A stretch of DNA of 64,000 nucleotides from Ligustrum vulgare. Lineage: Eukaryota > Streptophyta > Magnoliopsida > Lamiales > Oleaceae. The notes under the pieces are model-generated. The model was not told the DNA's origin and did not search any database. It saw only the letters and a program-made list of their open reading frames with translations. Where the stretch lies: assembly GCA_963555705.1 (NCBI GenBank), contig OY743170.1:31323362-31387361 (forward strand), read 5' to 3'. The translations under genes were made by a program, and so were the position numbers. This document shows positions 23,878-35,222 of the stretch, one piece after another. Positions within the stretch are counted from its first letter, which is position 1. Every line of letters starts with the position of its first letter.

Positions 23878-24930
23878 CCAGTGACTCGACTTTTCATGAA
23901 TAAGATATAGATGCCCATAACGTGAGTAATCGTCATTGAATGATATAAAATATTGTTGACCATTCCAGGAAGCCGTAGGGAATGGTCCACAAATATCCGT
24001 GTGTATCAATTCTAAGACGTCCGAAGTTCTATTAGCACCTAACCTTTTGTTTTTGGTCTGTTTTCCCTTGATACAATCAATACAAACATCAAAGTCCGTA
24101 AAGTCGAGGGAATCCAAAATGTCATCTGACACAAGTCGTTCAACTCTAGTTTTTGAGATGTGACCTAAGCGCTTGTGCCATAGTTTTGCCGAATTTTCTT
24201 TATTTAATTTTCGCTTAGTACCACGTGATTCCACATACAAGGTTTCATTATATGATGCAATAGTATCAAGCAAATATAGGTTATCGTATGAACATAATGA
24301 ACCAGAACCAACAATATTTGAATTTAAAGAAAGACTACACTGACAATTTCCAAAAGAACAATAATATCCAGATTTGTCCAATGAGGAAATAGAAACCAAA
24401 TTTCGTCTAAATGACGGCACAACAAAAGTGTCTTTCAAATCCAAATAAAAACCAGTTCCCAATAATAACCTAAAAATTCCTATTGCTTCAACTTCCATCG
24501 ATTTCCCATCGCCTACAAAGATGAATCTTTCAGCATCATTTGGCTTTAGGCAGAACAGGAAACCTTGCATAGAAACACTTATGTGAGTAGTAGCACCAGA
24601 ATCTAACCACCAAGTGTTTCTCGGTACTGAAGATAAATTAACCTCTGAACAGACCAAATTAAGAAATGTACCTTTCTTTGGACGCCAAGCGTTGTATTTG
24701 GTACAATCCTTCTTTAAATGTCCAGGTTTCAGGCAAAAGAAACAACCCTCATTGTCCTTATGTGGCTTCTTTTGATCTGGACCCTTAGCAGCTTCATATT
24801 CTGTTTTTCTTTTCTTGCCCTTATCCTTAGAGGTACTTGCCAAGTTAGCAATTTCAGTTCTATCCTGCCTCAACCTTTCTTCCTCTTGCACACAATATGA
24901 AATGAGCTCATTTAGAGTCCATTTCTCCCT
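23878..24930 (-). pseudogene. Copia zinc knuckle, protease and integrase N-terminal half
   Basis: In order: a CCHC knuckle (CFFCLKPGHLKKDC), the aspartic protease active site WWLDSGATTHIS, the GAG-pre-integrase block LWHKRLGHISKTRVERLV with the HHCC zinc residues (C..C in CIDCIKGK), and the start of the integrase core (ELIHTDICGPFPTASW with the first catalytic Asp; FNDDYSRYGHLYLI). The frame is lost just after HEKS near 23885, where one base seems to be missing. It joins gag across a second frameshift near 24952-24960. Confidence 0.85.
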
Positions 24931-24949
24931 TTGACAGTTGTAACTGACC

Positions 24950-25423
24950 TTAAACTGAAAAATGTGCAGGAAGCGATATCAATACTAAATGCACGAGCAA
25001 GTCATCAGACAAGTCGAGCTTTAGTGCCTTAAGTTTTGAAGTAGTATGAGACATCTTCATGATGTACTCCCTTATGTTCCCCTTGCCTCTATACTTCATT
25101 GAAATCAAGCTTTGCAGAAGCGTGCTTGTTTCAGCCTTATCGTTTTTAGCAAAACGCTTTTCAAGTTCGGCAAGGAATTGCTTGGCATTAGTTACCTCTT
25201 CAAATACTACGCCCCTAAAGGCTTCCGGAATGCCGCGCTTAATGATCATTAGACTCATACGATTTGAGCATTCCCACTTCTCAAAGTTCCTCCTGTCATC
25301 AGGTGAATTTGCATCCGTAAGAGAAGCCGGTTGCTCAACCTTGAGAGCAAGGTCGAGATCCATGTAGCCGAGAACAATTAGTGCATTCTCTTTCCAATCC
25401 TTGAAGTTTGACCCATCAAGCAT
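24950..25423 (-). pseudogene. Copia gag, capsid-like part
   Basis: 157 codons beginning MLDGSNFKDWKENALIVLGYMDLDLAL, a gag opening common to plant copia elements. KRFAKNDKAETSTLLQSLISMKYRGKGNIREYIMKM and a LLVHLVLISLPAHF block follow, after which a short indel ends the frame. Codons upstream (to about 25480) are open and keep a Ser/Thr-rich leader, so the true start may be a little earlier. It provides the particle shell in an active element. Confidence 0.8.
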
Positions 25424-25430
25424 GGGAATT

Positions 25431-26926
25431 GAATTCAGATTTACAGATATTGTGGTAGCAGATGAATTAACTGTATAGAGAAGAAGATGGAAATAGCTTA
25501 CATTAGTACTTTATTATGCAAATAATAATTTCAAATAATGGTAAGGCCCATCACAAGATACCCAGCACAACATCAATATTTAGTTTTTGGACAGAAATAT
25601 TAACTTGTAAGTGGTACTCTCGATGTAGTAATCAAACACTGACAATAAGACATGTCAACCAACAAACCTTTCTTTGGACCGATTTATTGATCACACGTTA
25701 AACCAAATAATCGTCACGTGTTTATCACTACAGGTGCGTGTGAAATTTCAGCCAAACATTGACCTTCCTTTGGGCCGATCAATACCCGCATGAACAGCAC
25801 ACACACAAAACCTTCTAATATTCTAAGTTAATTAATTTCCACAAGAGAGGTTGCTTTGGCAACATGTTGCTTCAATTAATTCACTTCGAAATATTATATT
25901 TCTCAAAAGAGTCTTTCATACCAAAATTTGAAATTGAATTAATTGTTTTGCATATATTTAAGGCTTTAGGATTTGAATTATGAAATTCAATACTTTAGGA
26001 TTAAGTAATCATTAAGTTGGATGGTTAAATTGCAATTTAATTAAACTTGATTGGCCAATTATGAAATATTTTTAAACTTGAAGGACTAAATTGCAATTTT
26101 TCCAAACTTTAGCAGCCAATTAATTAAAATCAGAAACTTTAGGGATTGAATCGTAAAATTCAGAATTTTAAGACCCAACTTAAATGATTCCTTAACTTTA
26201 TGGGCTGATTTTGTAAATTAAGAAGTCTGAAGGACCAACTTAAAAGATTTTATAAGCTTAGGGTTTTATTAATTATTAAAACAAATCAGGAGGACCTGAT
26301 GTGAAGTAAAGGCAAATTTCGAGAATTGCAACCAGGCCCTTCAGAACTTCAAATTTTCAATTGAGCCCCCTGAATCAAAATTGAAAAGAACTAGGGTTTG
26401 CAACCAAACCCTAGCCCCGTCGCGCTGCCGCGCACCCGTCCAAGAACGCGGCCATTGCTGGCGCCGCCCGTCACCTGCAGCGCCATCACAGGCGCTGCAG
26501 CCAAGAACTTGCATCTGCTCACCATCGCGCGGAGCGCAAGCTGCACTCCACCGCAGCCCATTGCGCACGGCTATGCAGCAAGCCACGTGCAACCCCATCT
26601 CCGAATTTCATTCGTTTCCATCAACAACAACCACCATACACAACAAACTCAACCACAATTCATATAACCCAATTCGAAACATACAGAAATAATCAAGACT
26701 GAAAATCAATTCGATTAAGCCAAGATTATTTTCGCATATATACATACAGAGAGGAAGCGATTTGGCTGAAAGAAAATACTAAAATCATGTTTCCAAAATT
26801 TCGAATTTTGCTGTGTATGTATAATTTCAAAATCAGCAGCAAGATTTTCTCATACGCACATAATATATACAGATTTGATTTCTTATGTATGTGCATGAAT
26901 AGATATGATAATTCAACACGATGTTG
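25431..26926 (-). other. Copia leader between PBS and gag, with a GC-rich island
   Basis: A 1.5-kb untranslated leader. The stretch 25980-26330 consists of degenerate repeats of a 'gaAacTTtaagGactaAAttgCAAttt' type phrase. The stretch 26400-26590 is GC-rich (GCGCCGCCCGTCACCTGCAGCGCC) and gives overlapping chance frames on both strands. No recognisable gene. Confidence 0.55.
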
Positions 26927-26938
26927 TCTCTGATACCA
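26927..26938 (-). other. Copia primer binding site (initiator Met-tRNA type)
   Basis: Minus strand TGGTATCAGAGA, two bases from the 5' LTR border at 26941. It is the usual copia primer complementary to tRNA-iMet. Confidence 0.88.
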
Positions 26939-26940
26939 CT

Positions 26941-27392
26941 TGTTAAAATTAAATTTAATATAGATGATTGTTCATCTAAAATCCATAAACATCATGCTGT
27001 AATTATCGGATCGAAACTAAAGCGGAAGCGTACCTAAATCCATTATTGTGTTTGATCGAACGGGGTTATGGCCTTCCAATTGATTCGTGGTTTTCCCCTT
27101 ATTTTCTCCTCTGTTGATGGGGATGCAGAGAATTATGAAAAATCACGCCCAATTGGGGACCATGACCTGTATAAATAGCTGTAGGGCAGCTATCGTGTTT
27201 CAATGTTATTAAATTTTCCCCTCGTCAATTTAAAACATTGAATCCGTCTCTACACTTTAATCTCACGACACTTAATATCCATTAGTCCTGAACAATCTTT
27301 AGTTGATCACTTTATTGATTAAATCCTTAAGATAACACCACACATTTTATTTTATACATGTTTGGCCCTACATTATTGAATTTTATCCAACA
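26941..27392 (-). mobile_element. Copia 5' LTR
   Basis: 452 bp, TGTTAAAATT...TTATCCAACA, followed by the duplication ATGAT (27393-27397). Confidence 0.92.
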
Positions 27393-27397
27393 ATGAT

Positions 27398-27470
27398 TGG
27401 AAAGCAATTGGTAAATTCTCAATTCTTTATAAGCTTCATTGCTTGGTTTCCTTGCTATCATGATTTTTTT
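27398..27470. repeat. Third piece of copia LTR copy A
   Basis: TGGAAAGCAATTGGTAAATTCTCAATTC...GCTTCATTGCTTGG matches 63832-63890. Similarity fades after about 27470, where copy A either ends or has been replaced. Confidence 0.65.
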
Positions 27471-29280
27471 GAAGACTTAAGTGCCCTTTTGCTTTCATAA
27501 ATAATATTAATTATTATTATTAGTTTATTACAGTAAGCTTATGGACTTTCGAAGTTACTGTGAAATTTTGCTTTTGGAATATAGGTGAAATTTTTTGGCA
27601 TATATGGCCGCAAGTTGAATACAACTGATGTGGTGCATCTCGCAATGGGTGAGGCACTTTTCTCTTCTTTAAAAGCAACAACGGTTAACATTTTTTTAAA
27701 TGGCATTAAAACTGTTAATCTGATTTAGTTGTTCTTAAGAGCCCGTTTGATAATGGAAGAAAAAATAATTTTGAAGGAATGTGTTGTTGAAAATTATGAA
27801 AATTGACGAGTCCCATTGAAATGTTTGATTAAAAATGAGTTTTGGAAAAAAAAAAAAATACATTACCAAACAGGTCCTAAGTTAGATTGTTATTGCATTG
27901 CACTTTCTCTTCAGTTCAATTGTTTAGTCAAAGGAAATCGGTATGTTATTACACATTTCCTTCATCTAAAGTCTAAACAGTGAAGAAGATAAAAATTGTT
28001 TAACTAGCTTGAATTATAATTTTATGCTTTAGCGAGTCTTAAATTTTTATTCAATTATAATCGCATCCTCATCTTTTTCTTTTTAATATGCTTATGTAGT
28101 TTTCCATTTTTCCTTTTTCTTTTTTTTTTTTTTCTCCCTTTTTTTAGAGTTTCTTATTTGATTTTGTGGTGGTCTTATTTTATGATGGTGCTACTGATGA
28201 TGATTCAGTGTGGGGATTTAGAAAGCAAAATTGGAAATAAGGTATGAACATTGGTTCAAAATTTTCATAATGGGTTGTATAGTGTCTAAATATTTTAGTA
28301 ATTCTTGTGTCCATTTTTGTGTATTTAATAAAATCCAAGGATGGAAAACCGTAAATGTGTAGCTAATAGTTTCAACATTTTGTTAAGAATTTTGTAAATT
28401 TTATATGGTTTGCTTATCGGGATATGCCAACTATCTTATATATATTTTGACTTGATAATAAAATAGGAATTGAGTTTTAGTTACTTTAATCTTGTATTTT
28501 TATTTTCACTTGATTTGGTTGTATTGATGGGTATTGATTATAGATTATTATTGTTGTGGAGTTGGGGAAGAATTTTGGATTGGTTTGATTGTAGTTTGAT
28601 GATAAATGAGTTTTTAGTTTGATGTTGTTTTAAAGTATTATGGTGTTTGTGATGTCCCCATACAGGTTGACTAAGTCTATTTTATAGAGAGACTTTGTCA
28701 AAATTTATTTAAAGTTTTATAATAGAAAATAATAATTCTAATATTTCGTATGATTTATTTCTACATTTTTACATTTAGTGCAGTTAGAGTCATGATAATT
28801 AGACTTTCATAATGTCTTTGTGGGTAAAAATGAATTTTATAGCCCTCTCACAAAATGGTTTGTCATACGCCCAGTTTAAACTAGACAAGACTTCATAAGT
28901 CAGAGAAGTGCTCATCTTCTACAATGATTTGTGTTGAAAATTGGTGATAGTAGTTCCTTTTTGAATGACCGGTGGTCTGCTAAAGATACTGCTGCAATGT
29001 AGAGGGATAATAAATGTCAAAATTTAGATGTGTAATCAAATATGTGCAAAATTACTGTTGCAGATTTTGTTTTAATGTAGAAGAACAAAGTACCGGTGTT
29101 TTGTTTTGTATAAAAATATGTGATCTAATTTTCTTTAAAATGCTTGCACTTTATTTTGAGTAGTTGATTTATTTATAGTACACATGTTTCATATTAAATA
29201 TTACGTATATATTTGAGAAATTTGTTGATTATCAGTGGAAATATCTATATTGATTTGCGAAAAATTTAAAAAATGTAAAA
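27471..29280. other. Low-coding region with two exon-like islands
   Basis: AT-rich DNA with no long frame. Two short plus-strand islands have splice-like borders. At 27585-27648, after TATAG and before GGTGAGG, the reading is VKFFGIYGRKLNTTDVVHLAMG. At 28209-28241, after GATTCAG and before GTATGA, it reads CGDLESKIGNK. They could be exons of a decayed host gene, but I do not recognise the protein. Poly-T runs occur at 28117-28135. The MITE at 27739-27877 lies between the two islands. Confidence 0.3.
27739..27877. mobile_element. Tourist-like MITE (PIF/Harbinger type)
   Basis: 139 bp with inverted ends GAGCCCGTTTGATAATG and CATTACCAAACAGGTCC (13 of 17 complementary), flanked by TAA on both sides (27736-27738 and 27878-27880). 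This is the end sequence and duplication type of Tourist/Harbinger MITEs. Non-coding, with an A-run in the right half. Confidence 0.7.
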
Positions 29281-29733
29281 GATAAATGGCAACGCGCAAT
29301 GAGTGTTATCAAAAGTATCAACTGCAACGCGCAATGAGTGTTGTCAAAAGTATCAATGGTAACGCGTAGTGAACGTTTCCAAAAGTATTAATCGCAAACG
29401 TTTCCAAAAGTATTAATCGCAAAATGCAAAAAAACGTTGTGAAAGTATCTACTGCAACATGCAAGCTAAAGGTCTACTGCAACACGCGTTGAACGTTATC
29501 AAAAGTATCAACCACAATGTGAAATGAATGCTGCCAAAGGTCTATCGCAGCACGCATTGAACGTTGTCAAAGGTCTACTGCAACGCGCAATTCAACCTTT
29601 TGCAATACGCAATGAACGTTACTGTATCCTTTACATCTACGGGAATACTGAGATTTGCAACATGCACACAAACGCTACAAAAAACCTTTGCAACATTTTT
29701 TACGCGTTGTCGTAGACTATTTTTGTTGTAGTT
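29281..29733. repeat. Array of ~33-36-bp GCAACGCGCAATGAACGTT repeats, CACTA-like subterminal zone
   Basis: About ten degenerate copies of GCAACGCGCAATGAACGTTGTCAAAAGTATCAACT. The array ends in TACGCGTTGTCGTAGACTATTTTTGTTGTAGTTC. Read on the minus strand the end is AACTACAACAAAAATAGTC, one base off the CACTACAACAAAAA termini of plant CACTA transposons, whose subterminal zones carry such repeats. No opposite terminus or transposase was found, so this is a terminal remnant at best. Confidence 0.6.
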
Positions 29734-29790
29734 CAACTATTAATTTTTACCTCGAAATTATAAATAAACTAATTTATAAATAAAACAGTT

Positions 29791-29932
29791 TTACCAAACA
29801 AAGACAAGTCTCAATTTGAAACAACTATTTGATATTGTTCATAAAGAATTTATTTGAAATAAATATTTATATTTAGGAGAATATTCTTTATGAACATCAT
29901 CAAACAGTAGATATTTTTTCTTTGTTCGGTAA
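29791..29932. mobile_element. Foldback MITE
   Basis: TTACCAAACAAAGA...GTTCATAAAGAAT faces ATTCTTTATGAAC...TCTTTGTTCGGTAA, so nearly the whole 142 bp can fold on itself around an AT-rich loop near 29855-29875. The terminal inverted repeats are about 14 bp with one or two mismatches. A clear target duplication was not resolved, so the superfamily is open. Confidence 0.65.
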
Positions 29933-31333
29933 TTTTTTATTATTATTAAATGTTGGAGAAAAGCTGGAATCTCGGACAACTTGGTTTGAATGGGACCCAC
30001 GGTTTTGCTGTGTTGATTGAAATGCTCTGTTTTTCAAAAAAGGGGAATATCATTTTTGGCAATCAATTATACGGCTAGATTTCACTGTTTTTTATTTAAT
30101 TCTTTCTTTATTTCTTTTTTTTCCACAGCTGTGGGACGGAATTTTAGGTCTTGGGTGGGAAATTTTAGGCAAAATATGGGGCAGGAATTTTAGATATAAG
30201 ATTCTATCAATAAAATAATTTACATATAAATTAAAAAATATTATCTACTTTTAACCTCACATTCTTCAGAAAATTATCATTATTTTGAAATAATGAATCT
30301 CATTATTATATATCATGTTTTATGTAATATTATATGTACGAATATTGATGCATACAGAAGGTATCGATATATTTCTCATAACTTCTATATTTTCTTCTAG
30401 TATTTAATTTTTTTTTTTTTTTTTAATTTTCATTCCAAAAACTAATCACAATCACAATAATATATATGATATACAATTTCGTAATATGGATGGTAATATC
30501 AAAGATAACAAATGCTAATAATCAAAGCATTTTTTAATATTGATAGCTATGTTTATGATTTATAATGTTAAGAAAAACAAATAAATAAAATACCTCATTA
30601 AATTATAATTCTAACACTGATAGAAATAAATATCAATATTAGCGTTAACAATAAAAAAAATAATCATGATAATTATAATCAAAATATACAAATAAAGGTA
30701 ATAGCATATTATTACTGTTTTTTTTTTAATTGTGTTTGATATACTTTAAAGCCCTTGTTTGGTATATATTATTCAAAACCTCATTTTTTTATATATTCAT
30801 TTTCAATCACACATTCTATCAATAAATCATTGTTTGATATCCATTAAAAAAAAAAAAAAAAACTCATTTTTTTTTTACATTACTCAATTTTAACCACATT
30901 TTAACCAAAAAAACGTATTCTACACATTACCCAAAATTTTTCGCTCATTTCAACTACTTAATATTCCATCAATCACTGTTCAAAACTATATTTTTTTTCC
31001 AAATAATGAGAATCAAATAGGCACAATCTAATCTGCACATAAACTCAAAAAAAATTCATACTATTAACCACATATTCTTCAAGAATTTACTATTACAAAC
31101 CAAACATATTTTCCATATCCAATTTTTTTACCATTTTATCTTGAAACAACATATAATCAAAATTATAATCCAAAGTTGACCGCTGAACAAAGCACATTAT
31201 ACGTGAAAAATGCTTGTATCCCCCTTCCTAGACACGCGTCCATCTAATATTTGCAAAATAATCAACTCACTCTATTAAAGTATGCTGACAGCTTTGGCTA
31301 ATTTCCTTTGTACATTTAGTTTTTGACCCGTGG
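29933..31333. other. AT-rich intergenic DNA
   Basis: No coding potential. Homopolymer runs occur at 30409-30424 (T), 30845-30860 (A) and 30866-30878 (T). A segment beginning GCCCTTGTTTGGTATATATTATT (30752) and ending AATAATGAGAATCAAATAGGC (about 31001-31021) has loosely complementary ends and could be a decayed MITE. Confidence 0.4.
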
Positions 31334-31341
31334 ATAGTATA

Positions 31342-31881
31342 TAGAGGTGTCAATCCGGGTGGTCCGGGCCGCGTCAGCCGGCCAATAAAAAGCTCGGTAA
31401 TGGCCCGCTTGAAAAAAAGTCCGCCCGCTACGGGTTATGGACCAGTTACGGGTCAGCTCGCAAATTTTGAACTACAACCCAGGCCCGCCCGCTGGCCCAT
31501 CCGGATCGAGCCCATACGGGTCGTGGTTTGTTCTGATTTGGCTTGTATGAATAAAAATATAGATTTTTTCACATTTATAGCAAATTTTTTGTCAAATTTC
31601 TAAATACAAAATGATTAAAATGATAAATCCATATTTATACCATAAAAATTTACATAGAATTTAAAATTATAGTTTATGTTATATGAATTACTTCTAAATT
31701 TGCAAATTTAAATAAAACATAAACAAATAACAATTAAATGATAAATGTATTTCTAATTACTATTATCAAAAAACATTACTTTTTTAGCTATTAGGGAGAA
31801 AAAAAATAAGATTTTACTTTAAAAGTTATATTAGAGTTTCTACAAGAAGAGAGATTTTCAATGTTACCATATTTAATAAAA

Positions 31882-31916
<35 letters not shown>

Positions 31917-32083
31917 GGGCCAGCGGGTTAACCGCGGTCCGCGAAAGTTTGACCCGCAAAACTCGCAGTTCACAACTTCTTGACCCGTGAACCGCCCGCA
32001 CGGATCACGGGTCGACCCATGGTCCCGGGTCAATCCGGGCCGATTTTCACGGGTCTGATCGACCTGTCGTCTTGAAACCTCTA
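31342..32083. mobile_element. hAT-type non-autonomous element (MITE)
   Basis: 742 bp bounded by TAGAGGTGTCAA and TTGAAACCTCTA (11 of 12 complementary). The 8-bp duplication ATAGTATA (31334-31341 and 32084-32091) is perfect, the length and end pattern of hAT elements. Both subterminal zones are rich in CGGGTC/GACCCG and CGGGCC words while the centre is AT-rich with a 32-base T run (31885-31914 region). No transposase, so it depends on a helper. Confidence 0.92.
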
Positions 32084-32091
32084 ATAGTATA

Positions 32092-33427
32092 GTCAACAGA
32101 AAATGAATCAATTTTAGATTTTTTTTTCTTTCCTCAGGTGGGATTCTCAAGTCGGAAATTTTTGGCCTACTATTCTCCTTTTATATCGTATATATAAATA
32201 ATAAAGACGATTATTCTTTTAATGTAAAATAGTGGCATAATTTAGCAATAATATAATTCATTTTTATACATATATAGACTATCCATATTCTAGCCAACAT
32301 ATCCCAACAAATCATCACATCTTTTCCCCCTTTTAGCATAATAAAAAAGGTGGCACTTAGTATACTAGTTCCCTTCTTCACATAGCAAGGTAAGAAAGAG
32401 GTTTTAAAAATGCTGAATCGTGACGCTGTAGTCAACGTGTCTGGAGATGGGGTCGACTGCACTCATTTTGTATGAACCTACTGAAGTTTCGGTAGCAATA
32501 TACTGGTCGACCTCAAATATGGTTCCGATTGACCGCGAGTGATTTGAGGTCGACCACATGAACAGAAAATGCTAAAATTTGAGCGATTCTTTGACATGTT
32601 TGATGTACGTAAGATGCACCAATAATCAAACATTTAACCACATATTTCACAATTCATCAGTAATATCCAAACTTCTTTCAATATGAGAAATTCTTATGAA
32701 GTGCTGAGGTTTTGGTCAAAAATATCGATTAGTTGATCTCCAATCATTCATCATCCACAACCAGCGAACTATCATTCCATCTTCTTTGGTACCTACAACA
32801 GATATCTGGATTTAGTACTTTGGTATCCACAGAATTTTGGGTCCTTGGTGGTTAGTGTTAGGGGATTTTTGAATACCACATATGATTGCTTGTAAAATGC
32901 ATCCTCTTTTTGATTAAGCAATTTGAAACTATATATTCATCTTTGTTACATAAACCACACATAATGGGAGTGTGAGAATTTGATACTTTAACAAAGAAGC
33001 ATTTGAAAAACTTTTGCTTCAAATGAGGTTTATAGCCAATTCATTCCTTGTTGAACACGCATTTTTGTTCACCAAGCATTAAATCAAAACTTTTCTTTCC
33101 TTGAGAAAATTTGTAAGAAATATTTGTCAAAAATATTTGTAAGAAAATTTCCGTTTTCGGGCCTTTTTTAATTTTTCAGTTTTCGAAAATGTCAAAGATG
33201 CGTTCACTTTATCCATTTTTAGAACCTTTTTTAAAAAAAAAACAAAATTACACATAAAATCCAAAACACGTTTTTCTCGTCTTCGGTTAAAAATGCGGTA
33301 CTTGGGAATAGAGGCAAAAAAACCTAGGGCAAAATAAAGTTCACACCTTACATCCTCTCATGCCTCTTTAAACTCTCTTGGAATCTGCAAGCTTTCACGC
33401 CTGCAGTTGTCGACTATCCCGCGGCCG
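32092..33427. other. Intergenic DNA with a fragment of the 34.2-kb MITE family
   Basis: No gene seen. The stretch 33150-33290 (CCGTTTTCGGGCC...TTTTCGAAAATGTCAAAGATGCGTTCACTTTATCC) matches the terminal part of the insertion at 34166 (AATATCGAAAACGCGTTCACTTTGCCC), so it is probably a remnant of the same foldback family. Confidence 0.45.
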
Positions 33428-33686
33428 ATGATCACGCAGCCGCCGTTTCTGAAGTATGTACTATCTCTTTCTCTTATATTCCAATTTCTTTTGGGTATTT
33501 CTGATTTTCTTGCTGATTTATGCACCTTTTTCTTTCTTTAAGGATTTTGATGTTTTTTTATTCTTATACCAGAATCCATTCCCTGAGATAGAACGTTTTA
33601 AGACGATAGCATATTCTTCCGGTTATTGTACTCGGTTTTCTGCAATTGAGAAATCCCCTTTTATGCTATATTGTTATTATGATACT
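33428..33686 (+). other. Possible 5' end of a host gene, interrupted by the Tat insertion
   Basis: A GC-richer leader (33370-33427) leads to an ATG at 33428 and a 26-nt potential exon ending CTGAA before GTATGT. A candidate acceptor TTATACCAG (33564-33572) is followed by AATCCATTCCCTGAGATAGAACG. I recognise no protein. The Tat element begins at 33687, 30 bp after the end of the small open frame. It could equally be a non-coding transcript start or chance. Confidence 0.25.
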
Positions 33687-34165
33687 TGATGCTGTAAAAA
33701 ATCTTAACCTTGACGTGATAGGATCTGATGATACTTGATTGCTGGAAAAGATGAATTCGCATTGGATGACCTGCAAAAAGGAGAAGAGGATTCTCCTCGT
33801 CGCCCCTCTGGTGTGAGAATTAGTATTTTGGAGAAAAGTAGAGAGAGAATATTTAACTGAAAAACATAAAGAATATTGAATGAATAATATGTGATTAAAG
33901 GAGCTGTATTTATAGAGCTGAAAAGCCCACAACTTTCCTTAATTAAGGAAGAAGTCCTTTTTTTTGTATAAACTTACCTTTTAGAAAGAGTTCTAAACTT
34001 ATAGGGATTCAGTTTCCTTACGAAACGCGTATCATCTTGAGGTCCAAAAATATAGCCAATTGATGAGGCCCATCGTCGAAAAGGATTTTGAGGCCCATTC
34101 GTATGGCCAATAGGCCGGGAAGAGCTGACCTGTGATTGGGGTATAACCAACCTAATGAACCCGGG

Positions 34166-34504
34166 CTTAGAGGTTAAGGTCTCGTTCTCTTTCCTGTTTT
34201 GAACCCGTTTTGAGTTTTGGATTTTTGGAAATATCGAAAACGCGTTCACTTTGCCCATTTTCAGAAACGCGTTTTCCAAAACACCAAAAAAAAAAAATAC
34301 AAAGGAAACTCAAAACGAGTTTATTGCGTTTTTGATATTTTGTGTTAAAATGTCCAAAACGCGCATTTTGGAATTTTATTTTTTTATTTATTTATTTTTT
34401 TTTTGTAAATGTGAGACACTTACTTCACTTGAAGTTCTTATATTATTTTGTCATTATATATAGATCCATGTTAAGATTTTTTTTTTTTGTAATTTTGTAA
34501 TTTA

Positions 34505-34557
<53 letters not shown>

Positions 34558-34640
34558 AATTTGAGACACTACATTCACTTAAAATTCTTATGTTATTTCG
34601 TTATTATATATAGATCAATGTTAAGATTTTTTTTTTTAAA

Positions 34641-34682
<42 letters not shown>

Positions 34683-34774
34683 AAAGTGAGACACTTTCTT
34701 CACTTGAAATTTTTATGTTATTTTGCCATTATACAGATCTATGTTAAGATTTTTTTTTTTTGTAATTATTTATT

Positions 34775-34816
<42 letters not shown>

Positions 34817-35222
34817 AGACACTTCCTTCACTTGAAGTTCTTATATTATTTTGCTATTATATATAAATCCATATTAAGATTTTGTTGGTATGAGGTTAAT
34901 TTTTTGTTTTTGCTGAAACAATATTAATGATGAATTTATTGACATAGAGAACTAACTGATTTATTAACATTAAAATTAAAGTAATTCAACAAAACAATCA
35001 TTTTTTACATATAAAATATCACAAAATAAATATATCAAAAAATTACAAAGTAAACTCAATTTTCAGTTTTCTATTTTTGAAAACAGTTTTCCAAAATCAC
35101 AAAGAGAACATGTTTTCAGCAATTCCGAAACAAACAATCAAAATTCAAAATTCAAAACAAAATCCAAAACTCAAAATCCAAAATCGAAATACAAAGAAAA
35201 CGGACCTTAAACCTCTAAGCCT
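34166..35222. mobile_element. MITE-like foldback insertion in the LTR
   Basis: The ends are inverted copies: ...CTTAGAGGTTAAGGTCTCGTTCTCTTT on the left and AAAGAAAACGGACCTTAAACCTCTAAG on the right. The complementarity continues for over 100 bp through GTTTTGAGTTTTGGATTTT and GAAAACGCGTTCACTTT against their partners. There is no coding. The exact border is uncertain because the inverted repeat extends into sequence also present in the intact LTR (GGCTTAGAGGTTAAGCC at 44461-44477). A long-TIR Mutator-like MITE is possible. Confidence 0.65.
34404..34885. repeat. Four tandem ~120-bp units each carrying an (ATT)n microsatellite
   Basis: The phrase GAGACACTT.CTTCACTTGAAGTTCTTATATTATTTTG.CATTATATATAGATCCATGTTAAGATTTTTTTTTTT recurs four times (starting about 34412, 34562, 34687 and 34817). 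The first three copies are followed by ATT arrays at 34507-34555, 34638-34681 and 34782-34815. Array lengths differ between units. Confidence 0.85.

Larger units (their letters stand above)
12751..27392 (-). mobile_element. Full-length Ty1/copia retrotransposon with nested Athila insertion
   Basis: LTRs of 452 bp bound the element: 26941-27392 (5' LTR), and 12751-13180 joined to 20974-20995 (3' LTR, split). The flanking duplication ATGAT is perfect (12746-12750 and 27393-27397). The minus strand carries, in copia order, gag, zinc knuckle, protease, integrase, RT and RNase H. A PBS complementary to initiator methionine tRNA (TGGTATCAGAGA, minus) lies at 26927-26938, and a purine tract (GGGCCCAGTGGGAGAT, minus) abuts the 3' LTR. 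Coding is interrupted by two frameshifts and two nonsense codons, so this copy is inactive, although both LTRs remain alike. Confidence 0.93.

Noticed and set aside
26341..26692. Three overlapping 85-103-codon frames in the copia leader
   Set aside because: They follow a local GC-rich patch in untranslated leader, occur on both strands and show no conserved motif.
29281..29733. CRISPR-like direct repeats
   Set aside because: Repeats are degenerate, spacers are absent and the context is plant nuclear DNA. It is better explained as a transposon subterminal array.
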